From positions 2,519,772-2,583,771 of the forward strand of contig OZ024783.1 in assembly GCA_964017065.1 (NCBI GenBank): DNA of 64,000 bases. Reading direction: 5' to 3'. Shown here piece by piece: positions 42,867-54,008 of this stretch (its first letter is position 1; each line of letters starts with the position of its first letter). The notes beneath the pieces are model-generated. The model was given only the letters and a program-made list of their open reading frames with translations. It ran no database searches and was not told the origin of the DNA. Both the position numbers and the translations under genes were made by a program. This DNA is from Haliclona indistincta (Eukaryota > Porifera > Demospongiae > Haplosclerida > Chalinidae).

Positions 42867-44904
42867 GAAAAAGGTCGTCAATTCCGGAACAAGTGCGAGA
42901 CAAATATGTCCACTTACTCGAGAATCCATGCACAAATGCAGAAAAAGCTGCTTGTGGGTGCGGGATGGCGATAACAGCTAAAGTCTCCAATTGGGCTACC
43001 CAATCTGAAATGCTATTTGTGACAAAATTGTGAATAAATTCAGGAGAGCCAATGGGAGAGCCTAGCACCCTTCTACCATTCAGATCGATTGAGATCCCAG
43101 TGTTGGAAAACATTTCTTTGGCTGCATCAGAGTGATCTTCTTTTACCAGCAAGTAGGTCTTAGATGCGTTTGGAAAGTACCCATAGGATGGGCCAGTAGA
43201 TACCAAAGAATCCCACCAGGTGCGAATGTCCTTCAACTTTCCTGAACAGGAGGCGTCGTCAGCATACCAAACCTGGAGGATGTTCGGATCAGAAAGAGAT
43301 TGAATGAGTGGCAAAATAGCTAAAGCATACATTACCATTCCAAGAGGGTCGCCTTGTGTTGTTCCCTCTTTAGATTTAAGCATTGTACCACCGATGTAAA
43401 GGTTGACCTCAGAGCGGTAGGAGTTGATCAGAAATCTAGCAATGGATGGACACAGGTGAAGAATGTTCAGTAAGGCTGTCTGACGGTTAAGAGAATTGAA
43501 AGCGTTCTTTGCGTCGACAAGTAGAATAGCTTCTGCGGAGTCACTCTCAAAGGAGGTTCTTAAGGCATGTACAGCAGCTTCACAACCTCCCTTCTGGCCA
43601 GCACAAAGTTGGACTGAGCCAATGGCCCCCAAGACATCTTGACCAAGAACAGACAGAACAGCTTTGCCTATTATGCGACGGCAAGTCTCTCCGATGCCAA
43701 TAGGACGAACTCCAGGTAGTTTGTTCAAAGCAACTAACCGACATGAAAAAAGAGCATGAATACAGACTGGATCAACATATGAAGAACAGAGACGTCTGGC
43801 AACCGCAGCAACAGAGGAGCACAAATCAGCAGAAGGGTTCCCAAAGGAAGAACACATGCGGCGCCATGTATAAGAATCCAAGCCTGATGGACCAGCAGAG
43901 CCAAAAGTTTTGAGGGCGACAGATCTAATAAGTAGGCCGTCAATAGCTTCATAAGCCACAAAGTGTGGACTATGATTTGGGGCTGGACTTTCAGGTAATA
44001 TTACAGAGCTATCAATAACTTTGCCAGGCTGAGGATGCTTGAGAAGTAATTGATCCAGGACCGAGCCAGCTGCTGGGTTATCAGGAAAAGCAGGGACGTC
44101 CAGAGAAAGAGGACCCCCATCAGGGTTTCTAGAGAGAAGACGAATAGCTTCCCTCACTTTCCCAGCAAACATTAGGTTATTAAACGATCGAGCAATTGAT
44201 TCATCATTTCGATGTGAAGGAGTAGGGTGACTGGGGAGGCTTTTTTGAATGGTTCTTCCTTCGTCTAAGAGGAGTAGAAACTCGCCATTCAACCATAACT
44301 TCAAGCGACGGTTGAGGTGAGATGCAAGCTCCTTTGACTTTAGTCGTGAAAATGGTTTCTGTAGCACAAGGATCGGGAGAAGAAAGGCAGCAGTTAAAGC
44401 GATGGATTCCATAGATGAAACATCGGAATAAGAGCGAAAAAGCCGAGATAGTTCCTTAATAAAACTTTCACCTGCCTTTCCATTGGGTATCTTGAAAAGG
44501 TTTGCTCTCCAGTGGATTGCCTCCTCACAGCATTTGGAAATCAGTTGGACACACTCAGCGCCAGATAGGTCACCCCATTGAAAGGAAAGGTCAGCTGGAG
44601 TCTCGAAAGACGGAAGGGAAGGTGTAGGAGGTTGAGTTTCAGTAAGAACAGACGCAAGTGGTTCTAGAGTCTGGTGAGGCATAGAAGGTGATTCCTCGCA
44701 AACTTGCGAGGCGGACGGTAGAATATTATCATGACGAGTTGGAACCTGAGGACTGGCAGGAGGTAAAGGTGCCGGCGCTGGATTCGAACACTGACCCAGA
44801 CGTCCAGGCAAGCAACCAGAGCAAGGAATACCAGCCTTGACGCATGAGCAGCCCTTACACAGACCTTTTCGGTTGCAGCGACAACACACACCTGATGCCG
44901 CCAT
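42859..44904 (-). CDS. LINE protein, N-terminal part: Cys-rich domain + reverse transcriptase
   Basis: 681 residues from the ATG at 44904. Residues 7-40 carry nine cysteines in C-x2-C / C-x-C pairs, like a CXC/tesmin-type DNA-binding domain. RT motifs follow: V-R-P-I-G-I-G (about 393), L-V-D-A-K-N-A-F-N-S-L-N (about 455), E-G-T-T-Q-G-D-P (about 505) and the catalytic W-Y-A-D-D (about 545). The frame ends at 42859 beside a five-T run (minus strand); the neighbouring frame carries on with the expected downstream sequence, so a one-base slip in the run is the likely cause. Similar to RT proteins common in cnidarian and sponge genomes (from memory). Confidence 0.8.
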   Translation of the reverse strand: MAASGVCCRCNRKGLCKGCSCVKAGIPCSGCLPGRLGQCSNPAPAPLPPASPQVPTRHDNILPSASQVCEESPSMPHQTLEPLASVLTETQPPTPSLPSFETPADLSFQWGDLSGAECVQLISKCCEEAIHWRANLFKIPNGKAGESFIKELSRLFRSYSDVSSMESIALTAAFLLPILVLQKPFSRLKSKELASHLNRRLKLWLNGEFLLLLDEGRTIQKSLPSHPTPSHRNDESIARSFNNLMFAGKVREAIRLLSRNPDGGPLSLDVPAFPDNPAAGSVLDQLLLKHPQPGKVIDSSVILPESPAPNHSPHFVAYEAIDGLLIRSVALKTFGSAGPSGLDSYTWRRMCSSFGNPSADLCSSVAAVARRLCSSYVDPVCIHALFSCRLVALNKLPGVRPIGIGETCRRIIGKAVLSVLGQDVLGAIGSVQLCAGQKGGCEAAVHALRTSFESDSAEAILLVDAKNAFNSLNRQTALLNILHLCPSIARFLINSYRSEVNLYIGGTMLKSKEGTTQGDPLGMVMYALAILPLIQSLSDPNILQVWYADDASCSGKLKDIRTWWDSLVSTGPSYGYFPNASKTYLLVKEDHSDAAKEMFSNTGISIDLNGRRVLGSPIGSPEFIHNFVTNSISDWVAQLETLAVIAIPHPQAAFSAFVHGFSSKWTYLSRTCSGIDDLFQP

Positions 44905-44934
44905 TGTTCGTCAAATTATGCTATTCGGGCTATT

Positions 44935-46513
44935 CATGGGCGGGGCAGCCTTGCCGCAGACTCTAGATCTTTTCCTGCTCACGAAAGCTACATTCTATCT
45001 TTAAGGTACTATGACTGCATCAATCTGCATGCACTCAGATCTGAATCGAAGTAATTATTATTTAGGATAATGTCAAAGATCAAAATGAGATGAAATAAAT
45101 AAAGATAGAATTGTTACAATTCAGTGTAGCACAGTTTCCAGGTAGAAACATGTTCATGTGCAAGAATACTATTCAAATCTACGGTGGCCCTAAAGGTCGG
45201 CTCTCGCGACTCATGCCCTCGTCCCTCACGAACGTTCTCTCCTCCCTCACGAATGTTCTCTCATCCCTCAGGAATGTTCTCTCCTCCCTCACGAATGTTC
45301 TCCCGTCCCCCTGGCCCTCACGAATGTTCTCTCAGGAACGTTTCTCGAAAGTTATTAAAGCGAGTATTAAGGTTAAGGGATACCACGCCTACTACGAGCA
45401 AGTACATGTAGCTAGCTAGGAATGGTTGCCTGAAAAAAATACTTGTAGCATCGCGTGTGTTGGTTTGGCTGGACAAAGCATTGCATATACAGTCAGAGCA
45501 AAGACTGCACTTTGTCGTTTGCAAAAGCGACGGCTCGACTCGTTACCATAGTGCAACGAGCAGTTTCGTCGACCGTAAAAGTCGAAATCTCGTTGTGGGC
45601 ATTCTGTAGCACGACTAGACTTGGTATGTAGCTAGACTGCTTAGTTATCTAGGGATCAACGGATCCATTCATCATAGATAATAACCATTAGGTTATTATC
45701 TATGTGTTGACGCGTACACTCGAGAATTAACCTTGACAAGCTTTTCGAGTATGTGCGTAAACATAATTCTGCAATTAAAACCTGATATCGATGAATGGAT
45801 CCATTGATCCCTAGATAACTAAGCAGTCTAGCTACATGCCAAGTCTAGTCGTGTTACAGAATGCCCACAACGAGATTTCGACTTTTACGGTCGACGAAAC
45901 TGCTCGTTGCACTATGGTAACGAGTCGAGCCGTCGCTTTTGCAAACGACAAAGTGCAGTCTTTGCTCTGACTGGGTATGCAATGCTTTGTCCAGCCAAAC
46001 CAACACACGCGATGCTACAAGTATTTTTTTTCAGGCAACCATTCCTAGCTAGCTACATGTACTTGCTCGTGGTAGGCGTGGTATCCCTTAACCTTAATAC
46101 TCGCTTTAATAACTTTCGAGAAACGTTCCTGAGAGAACATTCGTGAGGGAGGAGAGAACATTCCTGAGGGATGAGAGAACATTCGTGAGGGAGGAGAGAA
46201 CGTTCGTGAGGGCCGAGGGCATGAGTCGTGAGGGACGAGGGCACGAGTCGCGAGAGCCGACCTTTAGGGCCACCGTACAAATCAAACAATAGAACACAGT
46301 TACATGACTGCACTAAACAGGAGTGACAAAAGAAAAACAATATACACTGTAGTTGAGGTAAAAAATTCAAAACTATTAATTAATAGTACAGTAATTCTTC
46401 TAGTGACAAAATATTCGAAGCAACCAAAAGATGTTGAATAATAACGTAAAGTAAACTGCTACTACACACTGAAAGAAGAAATCATATTGTGCACATATTC
46501 ATCATCATTCAGT
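44935..46513 (-). other. NLR2 3' flank
   Basis: Host sequence matching the NLR1 flank (45105-45179 and 46278-46500 against 23565-23880), split by the 1.1-kb palindrome at 45180-46277. No gene of its own; open frames here follow the palindrome's internal repeats. Confidence 0.6.
45180..46277. mobile_element. Foldback/palindromic element with 6-bp target duplication
   Basis: Arms 45180-45673 and 45790-46277, spacer 116 bp. Tips TACGGTGGCCCTAAAGGTCG. Close to the tips are short tandem units of the type CCTCACGAATGTTCTCTC, in opposite orientation in each arm. Flanked by CAAATC on both sides (45174-45179, 46278-46283); the NLR1 3' flank has the uninterrupted site TATTCAAATCAAACAATAG at about 23680, so the element and its duplication are defined by an empty site in this same window. 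Confidence 0.85.
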
Positions 46514-49500
46514 TCAAACGTCATCAAATGGTTTTAGCAGATGCTCATATTGTTCGTGGATGTGTGGTGGTAGCTTGTTATAGTCTGAACGACCAAGTTC
46601 GAATGTCACTACATGTTCGTTATTATCAGCAGCCTCGATCAGTTGGAGCAGGTTAGTAGAGTCAGTACAATTTTGTATCTCTTCAATGCATAGTTCTTCT
46701 AGTGTGTGGTGTGACTGTACAATATTAGTGAGAACAGGTAGATCACTGTACATGTCTAGTGGATCATCAATCTTCAGGTAGGTCAGTGAAGTGATATTCA
46801 CGATCAATGCAGCTAGAGGGAGAAAAAATTCCCGGCAAATGGTGAGTTTCTTGAGGTTTGTGTTACCATGTGGAAGAAGCTGAGTTTTATTGATAGTGTC
46901 ACCAGTGTACAAGACCAGTTCTTGCAATGAAGAGGGTTGAAATAATGTTGAGATCAATAAACTACTAATCTGTGATGTAATGCTATTAATTAATAGATAT
47001 TCTAGTTCACTCTCTGGTGTTATCAGCTGCTGTAAGCTGACCAGATCATCATGATCAATGTTAAACTCCATTAATTCAAGTTTCTTAAGTCGTGAAAACT
47101 CCCTTAATGTACTAATTATAGAAAGGGATAATTCAGATTCATATATGCATAATGACAAAATTCTCCCTTTAGCAATAGATGACGACCTAAGACCCTTCAC
47201 CAGGAGATCAACATCATCCTCTGACACATTAATCATCTCAAGACCCCATCTTTCATCAAAGTGGCTGATGCAGTATCCAGTGGCATACCAGTCAAAACCG
47301 ACTACTGGTACAACATCTATTGTATCATGATAACTATAGTCCACCTTCACACTATCCATAATGCTAGGACACTCATATGCACAACGGACTAAATCTAGAG
47401 ACGTTTTATTAGAAGTATCGAGATTAAATCCCTTAAAGTTATTATACCGCTTGCGGTCTTCATGCAGTTGTTGTACCAACTGCTGGTACACAGGGTGACT
47501 ATGATAATCATCATGTCTGAACATTCCTGCCAGAAACCACACAACAACACTATCTTCCTCTAGCCATTCTCCCAGTTTAAAGCCACTAGGATTCACAATA
47601 GCAATATGGAGGGCAGTCAGGTATTCTTGAAGAGTGAGATGGAGGAAGGAGTAGGAGCACCCAGGACCTGTACACACATTCACACTTGTGGTCTTTTTCA
47701 TTGTCCCAAGATGCTCAAAGTCCTCACCAAGGTTAGTAAAGACGAACCATTTCTTGCACAAACTCTCGTAGGCCACCTTGGCTAGCTGAAGAAGCTGCTG
47801 AGCCACTAGAGGAGGAAGCTTGCTAATGTCCTCTGTACACTGGAGGGAAGGAGGCATGCAATACTCACTAGGAACCCGACGTGTGGAGACGAGGTGCCTG
47901 CGAATGAGACCACGAGTGAGAGCGTCAAAGAGCTGTGTCATGGTAGTAGGGAAGGGAGTATCTGTGCCATAACTGTCCTGGTATATCAGGGCTACAAAGA
48001 CAGCATTGAGAGGGATGTACATCATACCATATATGGGAGGATTACTGGTGATGTAAGACAAGAACCCTGCCAGGATATCCCCACTAAACACGCTCTCAGC
48101 AAACCGCTTGATATCCTCCTTAGTGAAGCCTATCACCTCGAGGTGTCTGTCTATGTTATGCTGGCAGAGTCTCCAGAGCTCAGCGCTTACTGAAGGACGA
48201 CTGGTGACAATAACAGTAGCCTCTGGCAGGAGCCTACCCTTGAGTAGATCTATATAGACCGAGCCTTCATGTCGCTGCTTACGAGGAAGCTCATCAAACC
48301 CATCACACACGATAAGCATGCTTTTCCCTCTGCCTATCGCAGCCAAGAGCTCCTTCATGTTAGTGGTATCATCACACGGCAGCAGGTCCTCAAGGCAGCG
48401 TGCCTCTTGAGCCTTCTTCCCTCTCAAGCGAACTAGTACCACTAACTCGTACTGCTTCACACTCTCTATCTCCTCCCACTTGCGACACACCTCCCATGCC
48501 AGTGTGCTCTTGCCGATACCTGGTGCACCCTCCACCAGGACACAACGTACTGGTTTACCATCCTCTCTGGGCTTTAGTATATGATCTAGTGCTATCGGAG
48601 CTTTCTCACGCAAGATCTCTTCAGTTAAACCGTGGAGACTTTTTCTAGTAAACTCATCTGCTTGCTTCCTGGTGATGCCCTTCTTGCTGATGACAGCTAG
48701 CTCAATGTAGTGCTTGCTGGCAGTAGTGAGTAGCTTATCATCATCAGGGAGTGGCTGTCGGTAACAGTCCTTTAGGAACTGTTTGTACTGTTTCCTGGTG
48801 ATAGCTGAGGAGAGGAAAAACATCATCCACTGGTCATTAGTGACTGAGTATGTCATTATACCTGTTGTGCTTGAATGAGATGAAGAGGTGATGGAGGAGG
48901 AGAGCAAATCACTGTCACACTCTTTACTCATTTTTGCTGTAGTTATACAAAGCAGTCACATGATGCTTCATTGCTAACAATTTCATTTCTCACCTGATTT
49001 GTTTGGAGGAGGAGACAATGATGACTGTCTAATGATGGAGGATGGTATCATACTATCATTGGTCTGTTGTGCTGTAAGACACAGAGTACAACTGTCATAA
49101 GGTGTAACTGATTACAATTAATTTTATTTTTGTTTCATTAATTGTCATGACACATGTTCAGCAGAGATCATTGATCTTGCTCATACTCACTATATTCAAA
49201 CAAACTAATACTTAAATAATGACACAAATGTAGAGACTGTGAGCTGCATCTTCTCATTTCCAGAAACATGTGCTCTGCATGGAGTCCATTTTTCAGGACG
49301 TACCTGTTTGCTGAATACCTGCTCCCATCTACTTATCATGAACTTTAGTGTGTTGGTCACAAGTTGGAAGTGCTCGCGGTATATTTGGTTTGGAAAAGTC
49401 TACCAGATGCTGACCAACTTCCCAAAATGATCTGATATTATTTTGCAAACAGCTACCCGCACAGCTTTGCTAGTATGTTTAGCAGAAACTCGTACATACT

Positions 49501-50477
49501 TCTTGCTCCTATCTTTCCTACTCGAAGTTAAAGAGTTGTACTATAGATTGAGTTGATCATTAATTTTTACTGCACAAGAAAACTCAGCACTTGAAAATTG
49601 TATTTTAGCAAGAGGGGTGTGGCAGCAGTTAATGAGTGATTATGACGTCTTGTCTTATATTGTAGTGTTAGTGCTTTTCCTTGCTACAGAGTGTGTTTAG
49701 AGTGAAGCTACTATAGTTTAGTAGTAATACTAGTACATTCATGGAATGGCAGGGGCGAGCCTGAGCATTGATATAATTTTGCCTCGTTAGTGTATAATTG
49801 TGTATAACATAAATCATAATTATTATTTGCAAGTTATGTGGTGAGTCCAGATTTTAGTAGATAAGTCTGTATTATGTGAACACAAGTTTCACCACAGATC
49901 TTTGTGCTATAATGTTAATATTTAACAGCGCTAATGGGTTTGTTGATGGTGAATAGAATCAATAGTTTGGTTATGTTCAGATGGTGCACTTTCTCCAACT
50001 ATCTCTTGCTGAGTGTGTTCCTTCCTTGCCTAGGCGTCATGGGAACAATGTACCTGGAAGATGTGATGAGTAGGGTTCCTCGGTCTCCTCACTTACTGCA
50101 GGCTCTACTGCTAACACACAGCACGAGCTCATAAGACGTACCTAAGTTACTGTTTGCTCTGTTGCAGCTACTGCTTTCCGCCGGCGTCTCCGGTAGGCCC
50201 TTTGATATTCCTTTTGTCGCTCCAGTCGTCCCGGCTTTCACGTTGATCGGGTGACTCTGCCTCTCGTCATCGCTTTCTGATAGCGGCCTTGTCGTGTAAA
50301 GTTGTTGCTTTTCAGGTGTCTCTGGCCTCTGTTGTTGTCGTCTCTGAGTCATCTGCATCATTGCCAGCATGCCAGGTATCTTGTTGGAAACCAAGCGCCA
50401 ATTATACTGTGCGCACGTGCTAAAAAGGCGTTTCCTACTTCTCGGGAACATTGAAAAGGACAAACGCACTCCGTGAC

Positions 50478-50524
<47 letters not shown>

Positions 50525-53344
50525 TAGATAGATTGATAGATACATTCCCTGCCGCGTGGGCCATTGTGCCAATCAATGTGGGGCTCGCTCAGGCTCGCCC
50601 CAATTATGTGCTGTTTCTTTGCTATTTGTATTAGATTTCTGGCAATTTGGTGATCTCTATAAAACTTGTGATCTCTCTAAGTAGTACCTAAAGTGTACAG
50701 CATTGTATACCTTGCTCACTTGTCGTGTTAGCTGCAATGAGCTGGTCAGCAAGTGCACCCAGTTCAGACTGTCTGAGACACTCTATCAAGTGTTGATATG
50801 TACGAGTAGATTCATCGCCATTTGTCAGCCATTTCTTGATGATGGCACGAGTGACACCCTCGGCACCTTTGCTGATATGGTCCTTCTCGATCAGATCAAC
50901 CTCTTCTCCATTCTCATCTTGTAGGAGACACATACCGAATGTTGTGTAGTCATGAGCAGCAATCTTCTCTACTATCCTCAGAGGTTTACCATCAGCTCCT
51001 TTCATTGCTCTTAACTTCAGTAATGTGGGTGTGGCATCTGTAGCATAGTATGACGACAAGTAATATCATGTAATGACAATGAATTGCTAGAGAGTATTAT
51101 GCCACGCGGTAGACGTGGCATATTTAGGGTTGGGCGGAAAACAAGATGGCGGCTACACTTAGGCTAAACGCAATAATTCACATATATCTTGGCTGTTGAC
51201 GATATCAGGGGTATTTTAACTACCTAGGGGCTATCCTAAGAGGTAAGCGCTTACAATGAGTCTACTAATAAAGACTATAAGGCCAGTTGCTATGGGCATG
51301 AAGATGGCGTCTCGCATGGAGGCACCGTAAGTACGGCACTGCCATATCTTCGCCGTACGGGTGTTTCAAGCTAATCTAACGTTCTGAAGCTCTTTGCACG
51401 ATTTGTGCGATTACAAAGAGACCTTCAGAAGCAAAAGAAACCAAGTCTAAGGTGGTAAACCAGAGTTCACGTGGTCACCCGTTTGTTCATCTTCTTTCTT
51501 CTTATTCTTCTTCTTCTTCTTCTTCTTCTTCAGAGAGCCTAGCGCCGTGGGTAGTGAGCTATTCAAGACAAAACCTACACAGAAACTACACTAGTCATTG
51601 GGAGCAGTGCACCTGATATCTATTTAAGCCTAAAACACTAGCAGAAGCGAGTATTTCCAGAAAAACAGCGATTTTTGGTCCATAACAGACTCCATTCCAT
51701 CATTCTGTTTGAACTCCGTTACTAGGTTACGCCTACTCGCGCACGCCCGTGTATGTAATTATTCTAATACAAGCGCACCTTAGTACAAATTGCTTGGAAC
51801 GCGAGTGCTGCGAGCCTGCTGCTACTAGCAGTGTTCACAGCAGACAACGAGGAAATCTTCACTGTTATACTGGATTTGTCTGCTCAGGGTTGTAAGAATG
51901 TTAGCTAATGTTGCATGGTACGTGTTGCATGCATGCAGTTCAGACTCATAGTGATCGATCGCCAGCTATAGCTAGTGCAGTCAGTGGAATAGTTCTCTTT
52001 ACACTGTATTAGCATAAGTGCCAACTAAGTCATTAATAAAAAAAGAAAAGAAACAAGTAATAAAAACATTTTAACCAAAATGCAAGAGATTTAGGGTTGG
52101 TACATTTATCGAAAAAGTATGGAAACAAGATTTTAAAATGAAAAGGATTGTAACAATAGCAGTGTAATGCTACCTCCCTAAATTAACTGCTTTCGATAGT
52201 TGTGGTTAATTTAATAGGGAGGTAGCATTACACTGCTATTGTTACAATCCTTTTCATTTTAAAATCTTGTTTCCATACTTTTTCGATAAATGTACCAACC
52301 CTAAATCTCTTGCATTTTGGTTAAAATGTTTTTATTACTTGTAGTTATTAATGCTTGTTACGTATTAAACCAATGAAGTTCACATCTCATGATAATGAGA
52401 TGTATGATAATGATGTAAGTGCATGAATTACTGTACTACATGTATTAATTAATAGTACAGTAATGATTAGATAGTCAGGCGTGGCCTGACTATTCGCGTT
52501 TCATGTAATAGTCAGGAGACACTAGTACCATCAATCTGTTGTAGAGGAATGTAATTACGCAACGTGGATGTAATTTTTGTGGGCGTGGCTAACCGCGATG
52601 ACGCTGTACGTTCGCAATCAGAAGCAAAGGCAGTGGTCTGCCTTGGTTATGGAGTACTGACTCGCCATAATCGAAGACTCGCCACAATTGAGAGACTCGC
52701 CACAATCGTCAGATGGCATATCTAGTACTCTCGAGTACTCAGTACTCTCGAGTACACGCGAGGTTACGCCCACATTACATCATCACTACATTCTTCGTAA
52801 CGGTTCTGCAATCTGATTGGCTCTGCAACTATAGTTGCAGAGATACAGATCGATTGTACTAGTGTCTCCTGACTATTACATGAAACGCGAATAGTCAGGC
52901 CACGCCTGACTAATGATTAGATAGAGACATCATTAATTATGACTCACTTGGATCAGGTCCGGGGTTTAGTTCAATGTCACCAGAGATGATCAGAGACTGA
53001 GAGATGATCACTAGTATCGCCAGTACGAGTCTGACTAGAGTATCTTGTAACAGATGAAGACCACAATGGAACGAGCTGTGTACATCATGTATGAAGGAAG
53101 ACAAAGAACGGAGAGATTGCTGGATCAATTCACTAGATCTGGGAGAGGAGCTTGGTGGAACGACACGAGGAGGAGACAAGCTAGGGCATGTAGGGCCGGG
53201 CGGTTCTTCTTGCCTGACAACATCACTACTGCTACGTTTGCCGCATTTAAAAGACAACGGACATGACAGAGAGGATAGGGAACCAGAGTAGCACTTGCTG
53301 CTGGAGAGCCCTATTGTAGCTCGCCACAGCTCCACAGAGATCAT
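46514..53344 (-). CDS. NLR2: 2A leader - death domain - linker - NACHT - LRR receptor
   Basis: Exons 52948-53344, 50720-51037, 48994-49071 and 46514-48936 join in phase 1 into 1072 codons with stop. The leader is 1-132 with the 2A-like D-I-E-L-N-P-G-P at residues 123-130; the death domain 133-238; the linker 239-264. The NACHT P-loop G-A-P-G-I-G-K-S-T lies at about 401-409, Walker B-like L-I-V-C-D-G-F-D-E-L about 70 residues later, and leucine-rich repeats fill the last ~230 residues. NLR1 and NLR2 are closely alike in NACHT and diverge most in the LRR part, the presumed recognition surface. An in-frame ATG at 53362 could add six residues; I chose 53344 because it aligns with the NLR1 start. 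The leader ATG is only 120 bp from the stop of chimera B. Introns carry a Helitron-like element and other repeats. Confidence 0.85.
49730..50603 (-). mobile_element. Helitron-like non-autonomous element 2 in NLR2 intron 2
   Basis: Same termini as element 1, opposite orientation: 5' end TTGGGGCGAGCC at 50603, a TATC/TCTG microsatellite (50475-50545), inverted copy GCTCAGGCTCGCCCC, hairpin CATTC-CAT-GAATG, end CTAG at 49730. The NLR1 intron has the empty site AGTAATA|TTATGTG (29044/29045): joining the element's flanks reproduces it exactly, with no duplication, insertion between A and T. The interior differs from element 1; a minus frame at 50089-50469 has no recognised domain. Confidence 0.8.
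50720..51037 (-). CDS. NLR2 exon 2: death domain
   Basis: 106 codons, phase 1 at both ends, acceptor GCTACAG, donor A|GTGAGC. Second half nearly identical to NLR1 exon 2; the first half has replacements clustered around I-E-K-D-H-I-S-K. Confidence 0.8.
51098..52052. other. NLR2 intron 1, distal part
   Basis: No gene. A (CTT)n microsatellite lies at about 51487-51532. At 51098 the sequence TTATGCCACG...CGTGGCAT after an A resembles the 5' end of the Helitron-like families, but I could not find the matching 3' end. Confidence 0.35.
52053..52342. repeat. Palindrome with ~133-bp arms
   Basis: 52053-52185 and 52206-52342 are near-perfect reverse complements (one 3-base gap), loop about 20 nt. 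Located in NLR2 intron 1. Confidence 0.7.
52472..52912. mobile_element. MITE with 9-bp target duplication
   Basis: Terminal inverted repeats of about 57 bp start TAGTCAGGCGTGGCCTGAC. Both ends are flanked by ATGATTAGA (52463-52471 and 52913-52921). The interior (441 bp in all) has AGTACTC-type short repeats near 52720-52760 and no gene. The 9-bp duplication suggests a Mutator-like source. Confidence 0.75.
52948..53344 (-). CDS. NLR2 exon 1: leader with 2A-like peptide
   Basis: 132 codons plus one base; D-I-E-L-N-P-G-P at 52955-52978, preceded by the same hydrophobic run as in NLR1. Donor A|GTGAGT. Aligns with the NLR1 leader over its whole length, apart from a few residues deleted in the middle (near 53245). 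Confidence 0.85.
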
Positions 53345-53464
53345 TCCGGCTATACCTGACATGTAAAGGATAACCACATACACGTAATATGACGTCGCCG
53401 ATCAATAACATCCACCGCGCGCATTGACTCGAATTTAAAATAATAACCACAAAATGAAATATTA

Positions 53465-54008
53465 TTAATATTTGATGGTTGGTTTGACTGTTCTACCAGT
53501 TCGTGTAGTGACAATGTGTGATACTCGTGGAATAACCTCATCTTCTTCATCCTCTAACTCATCATCTTCCTCATCGTCTGACATGCTCAATCGTCTGAGT
53601 CTCTTTGACGCTGACCTAGTCACTACCCTGCCCACTGCCCCGCCCCCTTCCTGATCATCATATCGTCTCTTCCGCTGTGATCTACTCCTAGTGGTCACGC
53701 GTCTTCTGACCACGCCCACCTCCTCCTCCTCAATGGACAGTTCGTCTCTGCTCTCTGATTCATCGTTCGAGGAGAGTTCTTCAGTCGAGGTTGATAGTCC
53801 GTTCATTATCAAACTGCTCATTGTGTCCGCAGTGCTGTGAGAAGATGATCTTAGTCTAGATGGGATCTGTGGAGTGGATTCCGCTAGAATACCGAGGGTT
53901 CGTCTGGTGCCATAGACTGGTCTGCTGTCCTCAGATTGACATGATTTCAGGAACTCCAGTACCTTGATCTCGAACAACGCTTGAAGAGACTTAGCCATCT
54001 TGTATACC
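53465..54008 (-). CDS. Chimera B last exon: BRWD-like C-terminal tail
   Basis: Begins after a CTCACAG acceptor with V-Y-K-M-A-K-S-L-Q-A-L-F-E, like the segment after the second bromodomain in BRWD/PHIP. Ser-rich middle, then basic clusters and a polyacidic run (D-D-E-E-D-D-E-L-E-D-E-E), ending P-T-I-K-Y. Intact frame. Its stop is 120 bp from the NLR2 leader ATG, and I find no standard AATAAA in that gap. Confidence 0.65.

Larger units (their letters stand above)
41640..44926 (-). mobile_element. LINE-type retrotransposon with restriction-like endonuclease
   Basis: A 3.3-kb element ending in poly(A) (a T run at about 41640-41658 on the plus strand) and flanked by the 8-bp direct repeat GGGCTATT (41632-41639 and 44927-44934). 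It encodes a Cys-rich N-terminus, a reverse transcriptase and a C-terminal endonuclease region, separated by one frameshift. It inserted between the chimera A promoter and the NLR2 3' flank. Confidence 0.75.

Noticed and set aside
45111..46370. Open frames with repeated S-L-T-N-V-L-S motifs
   Set aside because: Translation of the short tandem repeats in the palindromic element arms.
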